From positions 1 through 9,461 of the forward strand of contig JAJFGM010000228.1 of assembly GCA_021776145.1 (NCBI GenBank): a stretch of DNA of 9,461 bases. The letters run 5' to 3'. The notes under the pieces are model-generated. The model saw only the letters and a program-made list of their open reading frames with translations, searched no databases and was not told the DNA's origin. The position numbers were made by a program, and so were the translations under genes. The stretch comes from Kiloniellaceae bacterium (GTDB taxonomy: Bacteria; Pseudomonadota; Alphaproteobacteria; Kiloniellales; Kiloniellaceae). Position 1 is the stretch's first letter, and each line of letters begins with the position of its first letter. Below are positions 1-7,050 of the stretch, in pieces.

Positions 1-157
1 TTACGTGCTTGAGCCCGGCATGGTGCTGTGCGTCGAAGCCTATATCGGCGCCGTTGGTGGCCGCGAGGGCGTGAAGCTGGAAAATCAGGTACTGATCACC
101 GAAGACGGCCACGAAAACCTGACCCATTATCCCTTCGACGAGAAGTTGTTGGGTTAG
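1..157 (+). CDS. M24-family metallopeptidase-like protein, C-terminal fragment
   Basis: Reading from base 2, 51 codons run to a TAG stop at 155-157; the rest of the gene lies outside the window. The fragment matches the C-terminal end of the M24 (methionine aminopeptidase / Xaa-Pro peptidase / creatinase) pita-bread fold. It has the EPGMVLCVEAYIG strand and the GVKLENQVLITEDG strand, whose two glutamates (fragment residues 12 and 27) sit where M24 enzymes carry their last two metal ligands. That argues for a metal-dependent member. The tail ENLTHYPFDEKLL is not distinctive enough to separate Xaa-Pro aminopeptidase from creatinase-like enzymes or from the M24-fold DMSP lyase DddP. The next gene starts 57 bp downstream on the same strand, so the two are probably co-transcribed. 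Family call is firm; substrate is unknown. Confidence 0.85.
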   Translation, partial: YVLEPGMVLCVEAYIGAVGGREGVKLENQVLITEDGHENLTHYPFDEKLLG

Positions 158-214
158 AATTCTGGCCGCGCTCGAAGTGCCGATGCCCACCGAACACTTA
201 TTGAGGAAGTCCAC

Positions 215-2635
215 ATGAAAACCCATGCGCAGGCCGTGGTCATCGGCGGCGGGCTGGTCGGCTGCAGTATCGCCTATCACCTGACCAAGCTGGGCTGGCG
301 CGACGTCGTGCTGTTGGAGCGCAGCGAACTGACCTCGGGCTCGACCTGGCATGCCGCCGCCGGCATTCACGGGCTGCACGACAACAACAACGTCTCCAAG
401 CTGCAGTACTACACCATGAAGCTCTACAAGGAGCTGGAAGCCGAGACCGGTCAGGGCTGCGGCATTCATCAGCCCGGCGCGCTCTATCTGGCGCAGACCA
501 AGGACCGCGAGCACCAACTGCGCATCCAGGCGGCGAAGGCGCGCTACTTCGGCGTCGAGTTCCACGAAGTCTCATTGTCGGAAGCGCGGGAAATGCATCC
601 CCTGGTCGACTTCGACGGAATCCGCTGCGTCATGTACGAGCCCGACGGCGGCCATGTCGATCCCTCCGGCGTAACCCATGCCTACGCCCAGGGCGCGCGC
701 GCCGGCGGCGCCGACATCGAACGCTTCACCCCGGTGCTGGAGACCAATCCCCGCCCCGACGGCGGCTGGGACGTGGTCACCGACAAGGGCACGATCCAGA
801 CCCAGGTGGTGGTCAACGCGGCGGGCCTTTGGGGCCGCGAGGTGGCGCGGCTGGCCGGCGTCGAGCTGCCGCTGATGACCATGGAGCACCAGTATTTCGT
901 CACCGAAGAGATTGCCGAAATCGCCGCTCTGGGGCGCGAGCTGCCGTCCATCGCCGACCGCGACGGCGAGTATTATCTGCGCCAGGAAGGCAAGGGGCTT
1001 CTGGTCGGCGCCTACGAAAAGGACGGCCGCTTCTGGGCCGAAGAGGGCACGCCGCTCGACTTTGGCCACGATCTGCTGCCCGACGACCTCGACCGCATCA
1101 TGGAAAACGTGCTGCGCGCCTGCGGCCGCGTGCCGGCCCTCGGCGATGCCGGGGTCAAGAAAGTGATCAACGGGCCGATGATCTGGTCGCCGGACTCGGC
1201 GGCGCTGTACGGGCCGGTGCCGGAGCTGAAGAACTACTATTGCTGCAACGGCATCATCCCCGGCTTCAGTCAGTCCGGCGGGCTCGGCCTGCTGCTGGCG
1301 CAGTGGATCGTCGAGGGCGAGCCGGAACTCGATCTTTTCCCTTGGGATCTCGCGCGCTACGGCTCCTGGGCCGACAAGGCCTTTACCAAGGCACGCGTCT
1401 TCGACTGCTACACGCATCGTTTCAAGATTCACTTTCCCTTCGAGGAGCGCGAAGCGGGGCGGCCACTGCGCCGCCGCCCGGTCTATGAACGGCAAAAAGA
1501 GCTGGGCGCCGTCTTCGGCCTCAACTACGGCTGGGAGCACCCGCTTTGGTACGCCCCGGAAGGGGTCGAGCCGCGCGAGGATTATGGTTTCGAGCGGCAG
1601 GCCTGGTTCGAGCCGGTTGGCGAGGAATGCCGGGCGCTGCGGCGCGACGTCGGGGTCATCGACATCTCCAACTTCGCCAAATATGAAATCACCGGCTCGG
1701 GCGCCGCGGATTGGCTCGACCGGGTGGTTGCCAACCGCGTTCCCACGCAGATCGGCCGTTCCTGCCTGACGCCCCTGCTTGGCGTGCGCGGCGGCATCGC
1801 CGGAGATTTCACCATTACCAAGCTCGAGGACGAGCGCTTCTACATGGTCGGCTCGGGCATGGCCGAGCGCTATCACAAGCGCTTCTTTGACGCCGTGCCG
1901 AAGCCGGACGGCGTGACAATGACAGTCTTGACCGAGGCCCGCGCCGGCTTCAATGTCGCCGGCCCAAAGGCGCGAACCCTGTTGCAGCGACTGACCAACG
2001 CCGATCTCGGCAACGAGGCGTTCCCCTTCATGCGTTCGCGGCAAATCGCGGTTGGCGGCATCGACGCGCTGGCGCTGCGCGTTTCCTTCACCGGCGACTT
2101 GGGCTGGGAACTCTACATCGCGGAAGAGGACCAGTTGGCGCTTTACGATGCGCTCTTCGAGGCTGGCCGGGATCTCGGCCTGCGCCCGGTCGGCGGCCGG
2201 GCGCTGGGGTCGCTGCGGGTCGAGAAGGGCTATGGTTCCTGGGGCCGCGAGTATTCTCCCGAGTACTGGCCGCAGGAGGTCGGACTCGATCGCCTGATCA
2301 AGCTCGACAAACCCGAGTTCCTCGGCCGCGAAGCCTACCTGGCGCTGCGCGACAAGCCGGCGCGTGAAAAGCTGGTGATCCTGGCGGTCGAGGTGGAAAA
2401 CGCCGATGCCGTTGGCGGCGAGCCGATTTTCACGCTGGACGGCACGCCGGTCGGCCGCGTCAGCACCGGCGCCTACGGTTTTTCGGTCGATATGTCGCTG
2501 GCCCTCGGCTTCATCAAGAGCGATTATGTGCGCTCGGGCGCGACCTTCGACGTGGCGATCCTTGGCCAGCCGCACCGGGCGCGGTTGCTCGATGCGCCGC
2601 CCTTCGATCCCAAGGGCGCGCGTTTGCGCGCCTAA
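215..2635 (+). CDS. FAD-dependent dimethylglycine/sarcosine dehydrogenase-like protein with C-terminal GcvT domain
   Basis: This 806-residue protein has the full dimethylglycine/sarcosine dehydrogenase architecture. Such enzymes oxidatively demethylate an N-methyl amino acid on FAD and pass the formaldehyde-level carbon to tetrahydrofolate. An N-terminal FAD-binding DAO domain (about 6-365) has the dinucleotide motif GGGLVG at 11-16 and Glu35 at the end of strand 2. The motif SGSTWHAAAG at 41-50 contains His46, matching the histidine that carries covalent FAD in mammalian DMGDH. A linker domain (about 370-430) includes GAVFG and GWEHPLWYA. A GcvT folate domain (about 440-690) and its C-terminal barrel (about 715-797) follow. 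GGIAGDFTI contains Asp531, like the catalytic aspartate of glycine-cleavage T-protein, and GWELY contains Glu632, like its folate-binding glutamate. The ATG is preceded by GAGGAAG at 203-209. Whether the substrate is dimethylglycine, sarcosine or another methylamine cannot be read from sequence alone. Confidence 0.9.
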   Translation: MKTHAQAVVIGGGLVGCSIAYHLTKLGWRDVVLLERSELTSGSTWHAAAGIHGLHDNNNVSKLQYYTMKLYKELEAETGQGCGIHQPGALYLAQTKDREHQLRIQAAKARYFGVEFHEVSLSEAREMHPLVDFDGIRCVMYEPDGGHVDPSGVTHAYAQGARAGGADIERFTPVLETNPRPDGGWDVVTDKGTIQTQVVVNAAGLWGREVARLAGVELPLMTMEHQYFVTEEIAEIAALGRELPSIADRDGEYYLRQEGKGLLVGAYEKDGRFWAEEGTPLDFGHDLLPDDLDRIMENVLRACGRVPALGDAGVKKVINGPMIWSPDSAALYGPVPELKNYYCCNGIIPGFSQSGGLGLLLAQWIVEGEPELDLFPWDLARYGSWADKAFTKARVFDCYTHRFKIHFPFEEREAGRPLRRRPVYERQKELGAVFGLNYGWEHPLWYAPEGVEPREDYGFERQAWFEPVGEECRALRRDVGVIDISNFAKYEITGSGAADWLDRVVANRVPTQIGRSCLTPLLGVRGGIAGDFTITKLEDERFYMVGSGMAERYHKRFFDAVPKPDGVTMTVLTEARAGFNVAGPKARTLLQRLTNADLGNEAFPFMRSRQIAVGGIDALALRVSFTGDLGWELYIAEEDQLALYDALFEAGRDLGLRPVGGRALGSLRVEKGYGSWGREYSPEYWPQEVGLDRLIKLDKPEFLGREAYLALRDKPAREKLVILAVEVENADAVGGEPIFTLDGTPVGRVSTGAYGFSVDMSLALGFIKSDYVRSGATFDVAILGQPHRARLLDAPPFDPKGARLRA

Positions 2636-2721
2636 TATCGGCCGACAGCTTCGAATGGTCGCCGCGTAGGGTTGCGTTGAGTGGCGGCTGGTCCCGTAAC
2701 CCGGCGAGGTCGGCCGCGATA
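2636..2721 (+). promoter_or_regulatory. Possible structured RNA leader (long interrupted hairpin) before the MFS gene
   Basis: Three nested complementary arm pairs cover nearly the whole gap between the flavoenzyme and transporter genes. The outer arms 2636-2646 and 2709-2721 pair over 11 bp with a two-base bulge. The middle arms 2659-2663 and 2703-2707 pair over 5 bp. The inner arms 2669-2676 and 2695-2702 pair over 8 bp with one G-U. The outer arm ends three bases before the GGGAG ribosome binding site at 2725-2729. It could act as an attenuator, an mRNA-stability element or a weak terminator; no U-run follows. The folding was done by hand and no known riboswitch class is recognised. Confidence 0.35.
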
Positions 2722-2735
2722 GTCGGGAGCGCGGG

Positions 2736-3968
2736 ATGCGGAAAAGCATAAGCCAACCCTTTCGCCGGATTGTCTGGCCGCTGGCCGTTGCCGAGACGAT
2801 TGTCTGGGCCGGCATGCTCTATGTCTTTCCCGCCCTGCTGCCGACCTGGGAGCGCGATCTTGGCTGGTCGATCATCGAGCTTTCCGGTGCCTTCACCCTG
2901 AGCCTTATTGTCTCGGCCGTCATGGCGCCCGCCGCCGGGCGCTTGATCGACCGCGGCTACGGCCGCGCGACCCTGACCGGTGGCGCGCTGCTCGGGGCCG
3001 GCATGCTGGTGCTGTTGTCACAGGTGAACGAGATCTGGCAGTTCTATCTCGTTTGGTTCTGTCTTGGCGTGGCCAACGCCGGCGCCCTTTACGAGGCCTG
3101 CTTCGCCTTCCTTACCCGCGCCATGGGCGCGGACGCCAAGCGGGCGATCACGCTGGTCACCCTGGTGGCTGGCTTCGCCGGTACCCTGTCCTTTCCCAGC
3201 GCCAGCACGCTCGCGGACCTGTACGGCTGGCGCGCCGCGGTCATCGTCTTTGCCGGCGTAATTGTCGCTGTCGCCGTGCCACTGATGTGGAGCAGCGGCA
3301 GCCACGCCGAATCACACGCGGCCGGGCACCTGGCGCCGGCCAGCGGCAAGACAAGCCAAGCCGCCTGGGTAACGCGGACTGCAACCTTCTGGCTGTTGGC
3401 GCTGTCCTTTTGCCTCATCTCGATCGACCACGGCATCGTCATCACCCATGTCCTGCCGTTGCTCAACGACCGCGGCGTGCAAGCCGACGCGGCGGTCCTC
3501 GCGGCTTCGATGATTGGGCCGATGCAGGTCGCCGGCCGACTCGCCATGATGGCCGCCGAGCGCTACGCCTCGACCCTGATCCTCGCAATCGCCTGTTATT
3601 TCAGCATGGGGCTGGCGGCGGCGGCGCTTTACGGCACGGGATGGGCCTCGGGTCTGGTCGTGGTTTTTGTCATCTGCCAGGGCGCCGGGGTCGGCGTCAT
3701 GAGCATCCTGCGCCCGGTTCTGATCGCCGAGTGCCTGGGACGGCGCGATTTCGGCGTCATTTCCGGGCTCATCGCCGTACCGACCATGATCGGCTACGCG
3801 TTTTCGCCCTCCATTGCGGCCTTGTTGCGCGAAGTCGGCGGCTACGATCTGGTTCTGCTACTGGCGATCCTGGCCATGGCCGTGGCGACGGTCGCCTTGC
3901 TGGCGGCCTGGCGCGGCGCGGCGGCGAGGACGAGCGTTGCGAAACCACGCGAGGGGTCGGAGATTTAA
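2736..3968 (+). CDS. Major facilitator superfamily (MFS) transporter
   Basis: This 410-residue, very hydrophobic protein has the size and layout of a 12-helix MFS permease in the inner membrane. Helix 1 covers about 13-34. The loop between helices 2 and 3 carries a motif A-like GRLIDRGYGR at 68-77, the MFS conformational-switch signature. A polar, His-rich stretch at about 186-212 is the usual cytoplasmic linker between the two six-helix halves, and the second half starts near 216. The hydrophilic C-terminal tail (about 395-410) is short and basic. The ATG at 2736 follows GGGAG at 2725-2729 at normal spacing. It lies 100 bp downstream of the DMGDH-like gene on the same strand, so it may import that enzyme's substrate. 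Overall feel is of the monocarboxylate/oxalate-formate type MFS groups, but the substrate is not determinable here. Confidence 0.88.
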   Translation: MRKSISQPFRRIVWPLAVAETIVWAGMLYVFPALLPTWERDLGWSIIELSGAFTLSLIVSAVMAPAAGRLIDRGYGRATLTGGALLGAGMLVLLSQVNEIWQFYLVWFCLGVANAGALYEACFAFLTRAMGADAKRAITLVTLVAGFAGTLSFPSASTLADLYGWRAAVIVFAGVIVAVAVPLMWSSGSHAESHAAGHLAPASGKTSQAAWVTRTATFWLLALSFCLISIDHGIVITHVLPLLNDRGVQADAAVLAASMIGPMQVAGRLAMMAAERYASTLILAIACYFSMGLAAAALYGTGWASGLVVVFVICQGAGVGVMSILRPVLIAECLGRRDFGVISGLIAVPTMIGYAFSPSIAALLREVGGYDLVLLLAILAMAVATVALLAAWRGAAARTSVAKPREGSEI

Positions 3969-4045
3969 AGCCGTGCCGGACTTGCCTCCCGTGGCGCCGG
4001 CGCTAACGTGTTTCCTTAAAGAGCGGGGAAAGAGGAGGCAGTTCC

Positions 4046-4531
4046 ATGTGGCGCAGCATCGCGGTGTTTCTTGTCGGAGGCGTTCTCGGTACGGCCTTCG
4101 GTGTGGTTTTGGGCTTTTTCGCGTTCCCCTATGTCTTCCCACCGCCCGAGGCCATGGAACAGCTCACGGCCGAGGAGCAGACGACTTTGGTGGCGCAAGG
4201 CGGTTTCATTCATGCCAACCCCAGCGACCCGATCCACTACGGCATGGGCGCGGTTGACGTCTACGATGGCCTGGTGCACCTCGGAGCGGATTTCGAAGTC
4301 GGTCCGGGGCCGGCCTTTCATGTCTTTCTTGTGCCCAAGGCGGAAGTGCGCTCGTCCGCTGACGTGAAAGGCACCATGTTCATCGACCTCGGCGGCCTGC
4401 GCGCCTTTAAGGGCAGCCAGAAGTATGCGGTCCCCGCCGGTGTCGACCTCAAGGCCTATCCGAGTGTGGTCATCTGGTGCAAGGAGTTCGGCGTGCTGAT
4501 CTCGCCCGCCGACCTCGACTTCGCGATTTGA
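4046..4531 (+). CDS. Membrane-anchored DM13 domain protein
   Basis: This 161-residue protein starts with one hydrophobic segment (about 5-31) that should act as an uncleaved anchor, followed by a soluble domain facing the periplasm. The soluble part (about 45-160) matches the DM13 domain. It opens with GGFIHANPSDPIHYGMG, continues with a DFEVGPGPAFHVFL strand, DLGGLRAFKGSQKYAVP, and ends with the hallmark SVVIWCKEFGVLISPADL. Cys145 in the WCKEF motif is the only cysteine, as expected for the conserved DM13 cysteine. DM13 domains have been proposed on comparative grounds to work in electron transfer or redox chemistry at the cell surface; the biochemical role is not settled. A near-ideal ribosome binding site AGGAGG lies at 4033-4038. 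The gene sits 77 bp after the MFS gene and ends convergent with the next gene. Confidence 0.85.
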   Translation: MWRSIAVFLVGGVLGTAFGVVLGFFAFPYVFPPPEAMEQLTAEEQTTLVAQGGFIHANPSDPIHYGMGAVDVYDGLVHLGADFEVGPGPAFHVFLVPKAEVRSSADVKGTMFIDLGGLRAFKGSQKYAVPAGVDLKAYPSVVIWCKEFGVLISPADLDFAI

Positions 4532-4549
4532 TGGAATCCTACGCCCTTC

Positions 4550-4564
4550 GCGTGGCGTTCACGC
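4550..4564. terminator. Hairpin between convergent genes, possible weak bidirectional terminator
   Basis: A perfect five-base stem, GCGTG at 4550-4554 and CACGC at 4560-4564, encloses a five-base loop. It lies exactly between the stop of the DM13 gene (4531) and the stop of the convergent enolase-superfamily gene (4568). No T-run follows on either strand, so a classical intrinsic terminator is not shown. Position is the main argument. Confidence 0.3.
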
Positions 4565-4567
4565 TCT

Positions 4568-5740
4568 TCAGCGCGCGGATTTGTACTTCGCAAGAACCTC
4601 GTCGTTGACGGTCACGCCAAGGCCTGGGCCGCTGGGCACCGAGAGGTATCCCTCCTTGAACTCGATCGATTCGACCAGCAAGTCGTCGCGCAAGGCGTTG
4701 GGCGTACGATCGTACTCGACGACGGGTTCGTTCTGGATCGGCACGGGATAGATGGTGTGCGGTGACGGTGGCATGGCGGCCAAGGCCTGCAGCGCCGTCG
4801 CCAGGGCGATGCCCGAGCCCCAGACATGCGGGATGGTGAGAACGCCGAAAGCCGACGCCAGGGTCTGGATCTTCAGCCATTCGGACAGGCCGCCGCAGGC
4901 GCTGATGTCGGGCTGCGCGATGTCGACGCATTCGCCAAGGAACAGATCACGGAACCCGTAACGCGTGAACTCGCACTCGCCGCCGGCGATGGGCACGGTG
5001 AGCGCGTCGCGCACCCGGCGATAGCCCACGCGGTCCTCGGGGACCACCGGTTCCTCGAACCAGCCGACGCCGTACTTCTCCAACTCCCGCCCCAAGCGAA
5101 TTGCGGTGGCGGTGCCATAGGCGTGGTTCGCGTCGACCAGCAATTTGATGTCGGGGCCGATGCCGGCGCGCACGGCCGCGACACGCTCCGCGTCTTCTTC
5201 GACGGACAACAGTCCGACCTTCATCTTTACGGTGTCGAAGCCGCTCGCCAGATGGCGTTTCGCCTCGGCGGCGATGGCGTCGAGCCGGTCGTTCTGGTTC
5301 TTGGAGTCCTGGCGATAATAGAAGCCGGTCGCGTAGGCCCGTATGCGGTCGCGAAAGGCACCGCCGAGCAGTGCGTGTACCGGCTGTCCCAGGCGTTGGC
5401 CCCAGATGTCCCAGCCGGCGATGTCGAGGGCACTCATGGCCTCGATATAGGTGCCTTTTTGGCCGAAATCGCGCGTGTGGGCATAAAGTCGTTCCCACAG
5501 CCGTGGCGGCTCGACGAAGTCCTGTCCCAGAATTATCGGCGCCAGGACGTCGTTGACGCAAGCGGCGACCGGACCCGGCGGTCCCCACTGGCCGCCCTCG
5601 CCCCAGCCGACGATCCCGTCGCTGGTGGTGACGCGGACAAGGAACGAGTTGCGCTCGGGAAAGGTCGCCTGCGAGGAGAGGAACGTCTCGGCGCCGAGCG
5701 GCATCCGCAGAATGAACGTTTCGATTTGGCTGATCTTCAC
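4568..5740 (-). CDS. Mandelate racemase/muconate lactonizing enzyme family protein, possibly D-galactarolactone cycloisomerase-like
   Basis: This is a 390-residue enolase-superfamily enzyme of the mandelate-racemase subgroup. These enzymes abstract the proton alpha to a carboxylate held by Mg2+, and often dehydrate or isomerise sugar acids. An N-terminal capping domain (about 1-125) is followed by a beta/alpha barrel. The KMK motif (Lys172, Lys174) supplies one catalytic base. Metal ligands are Asp203 in VDANHAYG, Glu229 in WFEEPVVPE and Glu255 in AGGE. Asp278 in QPDISACGG and His305 in PHVWGSG form the expected His-Asp dyad, and Glu338 fits the electrophilic glutamate. From memory, the run of AYATG, DANHAYG, FEEPVVPE, PHVWG and GPGLG resembles Agrobacterium D-galactarolactone cycloisomerase (Gci), but substrate assignment in this subgroup is unreliable. 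I start it at GTG 5738-5740, preceded by AAGGG, rather than at an ATG 35 codons upstream, because family homology begins at VKISQIET. Confidence 0.88.
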   Translation of the reverse strand: MKISQIETFILRMPLGAETFLSSQATFPERNSFLVRVTTSDGIVGWGEGGQWGPPGPVAACVNDVLAPIILGQDFVEPPRLWERLYAHTRDFGQKGTYIEAMSALDIAGWDIWGQRLGQPVHALLGGAFRDRIRAYATGFYYRQDSKNQNDRLDAIAAEAKRHLASGFDTVKMKVGLLSVEEDAERVAAVRAGIGPDIKLLVDANHAYGTATAIRLGRELEKYGVGWFEEPVVPEDRVGYRRVRDALTVPIAGGECEFTRYGFRDLFLGECVDIAQPDISACGGLSEWLKIQTLASAFGVLTIPHVWGSGIALATALQALAAMPPSPHTIYPVPIQNEPVVEYDRTPNALRDDLLVESIEFKEGYLSVPSGPGLGVTVNDEVLAKYKSAR

Positions 5741-5748
5741 CGCCGTGG

Positions 5749-5753
5749 CCCTT
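5749..5753 (-). promoter_or_regulatory. Ribosome binding site that decides the GTG start of the enolase-superfamily gene
   Basis: AAGGG on the minus strand ends eight bases before the GTG at 5740-5738. The alternative ATG at 5845 would add 35 residues rich in Arg, Cys and Ser that do not resemble the family's N-terminus. About 15 bases further upstream, minus-strand positions 5781-5768 can form a small GC hairpin of unknown significance. Confidence 0.6.
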
Positions 5754-5918
5754 ATCTGATCGCACTCCGCCCCCTGGGGCGCGTGATCCCGTAGCCTACA
5801 GTGGCGGCGGCAGTTTTTAGAGGCCGAAGTTGATAGGACCGGCACAAATCAGCGTTGCCAGCCCAAGGAATATGGAGTTATTCGGGCCTCGGGTGGGATG
5901 TGAGCGGAGTTCCAATGG

Positions 5919-6110
5919 CTAGAGCGCAAGGCACTTCTTGCTGTCGTGCATGGCGGCGAAATCCTCGGCAAGCTTTACCGAAAGGGCCGTGCGGCCGCAT
6001 TGCGGACACTCGACGGATACGCCGAGGTTCTGAACCAGAAAGCTGTGCCAGGTCCCGGACCCGACGCAAAGAACCACGTAGCCCTCGTTGAGCTTGGCAT
6101 CGATGATCAT
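5919..6110 (-). CDS. Small protein with putative Cys2-His-Cys zinc site, function unknown
   Basis: This 63-residue protein is not one I recognise. Its C-terminal half contains CPQC at 35-38, His55 and Cys60, a CxxC-x16-H-x4-C spacing that would suit a single structural zinc ion in a zinc-ribbon or treble-clef-like fold. The N-terminal half (about 10-33) reads like two beta strands and has one more cysteine (Cys15). Evidence that it is real: the ATG at 6110 follows a strong AAGGGGG ribosome binding site (6118-6124) at seven bases, and about four fifths of its codons end in G or C, as in the neighbouring genes. An in-frame ATG at 6167 would give 82 residues but lacks such a site. It lies between the aspartate dehydrogenase and enolase-superfamily genes on the same strand, with gaps of 115 and 178 bp, so co-transcription is possible but not shown. 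Confidence 0.65.
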   Translation of the reverse strand: MIIDAKLNEGYVVLCVGSGTWHSFLVQNLGVSVECPQCGRTALSVKLAEDFAAMHDSKKCLAL

Positions 6111-6225
6111 GGAAACGCCCCCTTGCATGTCGTCGTCCGCCGTTTCGGCGGCCAAGTTCGACCGCACCTGTCGTATGACACGCGCGAACGGTGGGAGAGG
6201 GGTTAAAGCGTCGTCTTAGGGGCCT

Positions 6226-7050
6226 TCACGTGCCGACCTTGAGCGGCGCGACGAGGCCGCGCAGGGTGGCCACGACGCTGAGCGGGGTGATCTTGCCGGT
6301 GCGCGGGTTTTCACGCGACGGTACGTTTTCGATGCTCATGGAAAAGCGCGCGCAATCGGCTTCGACCTCGATCCGGTGATGATTGCGCTCGACCCCCGGG
6401 TCGGCCCAGATCTCGAGACGGGTGCGGTCCGGGCCAATGCCGGCCAGGCTCAAGGCGGCGGCGACGTTGACGTTGGCGGGAAAGCCCCGGGCGCCGTCGC
6501 GGGCGCAGCCCGCGCAAATATTCAGCGGCGCCGTCCGGCCCTCCAGATCGATGCCCTTTTCCACCAGGTAGGGGGCCCCGGCCAGTCCCGATGGCGGCTT
6601 GCGGGTAACCATGGTGACCGAGTGGATCTCGCCCAACGCCGCGGCATTGACCGCGTCGAGTCCGATCAGGGCTCCGGTCGGGACGACGATGCGGGCGTTG
6701 CTGGCCTTGGCCAATTCGATCAGGTCCGGCCGCCGCAACAGCGCGCCGACACTCGCGGGAACGAAGATCCGACCCGCCCGGATCGCCGATTCGGCAACGA
6801 TGTCGAAGACGGCGGCAGGGGCACACTCGACGACGATATCGGCCAGTTCCGCCAAGGCATCGAGCCGCACCAACCGCGGCTGACGCGCATAACCGGCCAT
6901 GCGCCGGCGCGCCTTGTCGCCGTCGCGCACAGCCACTGCCGTCAGCTCCAGCCCGGCGATACCGGCGTCAAGATGATCGCCGACGGCGCCGCCAATGGCG
7001 CCAAATCCGGCCAGGCCGACCCGCAGGGGTCTATCGTTTTTCTTGCTCAC
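6226..7050 (-). CDS. nadX: L-aspartate dehydrogenase
   Basis: This 274-residue protein matches the L-aspartate dehydrogenase family, which oxidises L-aspartate to iminoaspartate/oxaloacetate with NAD(P)+ in the cytoplasm. The Rossmann domain starts with GLAGFGAIG at 12-20 (glycines 15, 17 and 20 form GxGxxG), and acidic ECAP lies at 75-78. The catalytic domain (DUF108) follows: PTGALIGLDAV (124-134), VTRKPPSGL (148-156), and FPANVNVAAALSLAG at 190-204. The ADPGVERNHHRIEV stretch at 216-229 contains His224/His225, one of which should be the catalytic histidine, in the N-x-H pattern. ENPRTGKITPLSV at 247-259 closes the signature. Translation starts at GTG 7048-7050, six bases after AAGGAG (7057-7062). 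No nadA or nadC is adjacent, so a role in aspartate catabolism is as likely as NAD synthesis; the symbol is by family. Promoter elements would lie in the AT-richer gap upstream. Confidence 0.88.
   Translation of the reverse strand: MSKKNDRPLRVGLAGFGAIGGAVGDHLDAGIAGLELTAVAVRDGDKARRRMAGYARQPRLVRLDALAELADIVVECAPAAVFDIVAESAIRAGRIFVPASVGALLRRPDLIELAKASNARIVVPTGALIGLDAVNAAALGEIHSVTMVTRKPPSGLAGAPYLVEKGIDLEGRTAPLNICAGCARDGARGFPANVNVAAALSLAGIGPDRTRLEIWADPGVERNHHRIEVEADCARFSMSIENVPSRENPRTGKITPLSVVATLRGLVAPLKVGT

Noticed and set aside
572..2815. A 747-codon open frame on the minus strand opposite the DMGDH-like gene
   Set aside because: Its translation shows no family motif and is low-complexity, while the plus strand encodes a full, well-matched flavoenzyme. 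Long antisense frames are expected in GC-rich genes.
3053..4006. A 317-codon plus-strand frame inside the MFS gene
   Set aside because: Arg/Gly/Pro-rich translation typical of a shifted frame of a GC-rich gene; the MFS frame has helices and motif A.
5768..5781. GC hairpin CGCCC-CCTG-GGGCG in the leader of the enolase-superfamily gene as a regulatory RNA
   Set aside because: Only five base pairs in very GC-rich DNA, with no alternative pairing partner or known motif.
4826..5794. A 322-codon plus-strand open frame opposite the enolase-superfamily gene
   Set aside because: No recognisable domain, and it is antisense to a gene with a complete catalytic residue set.
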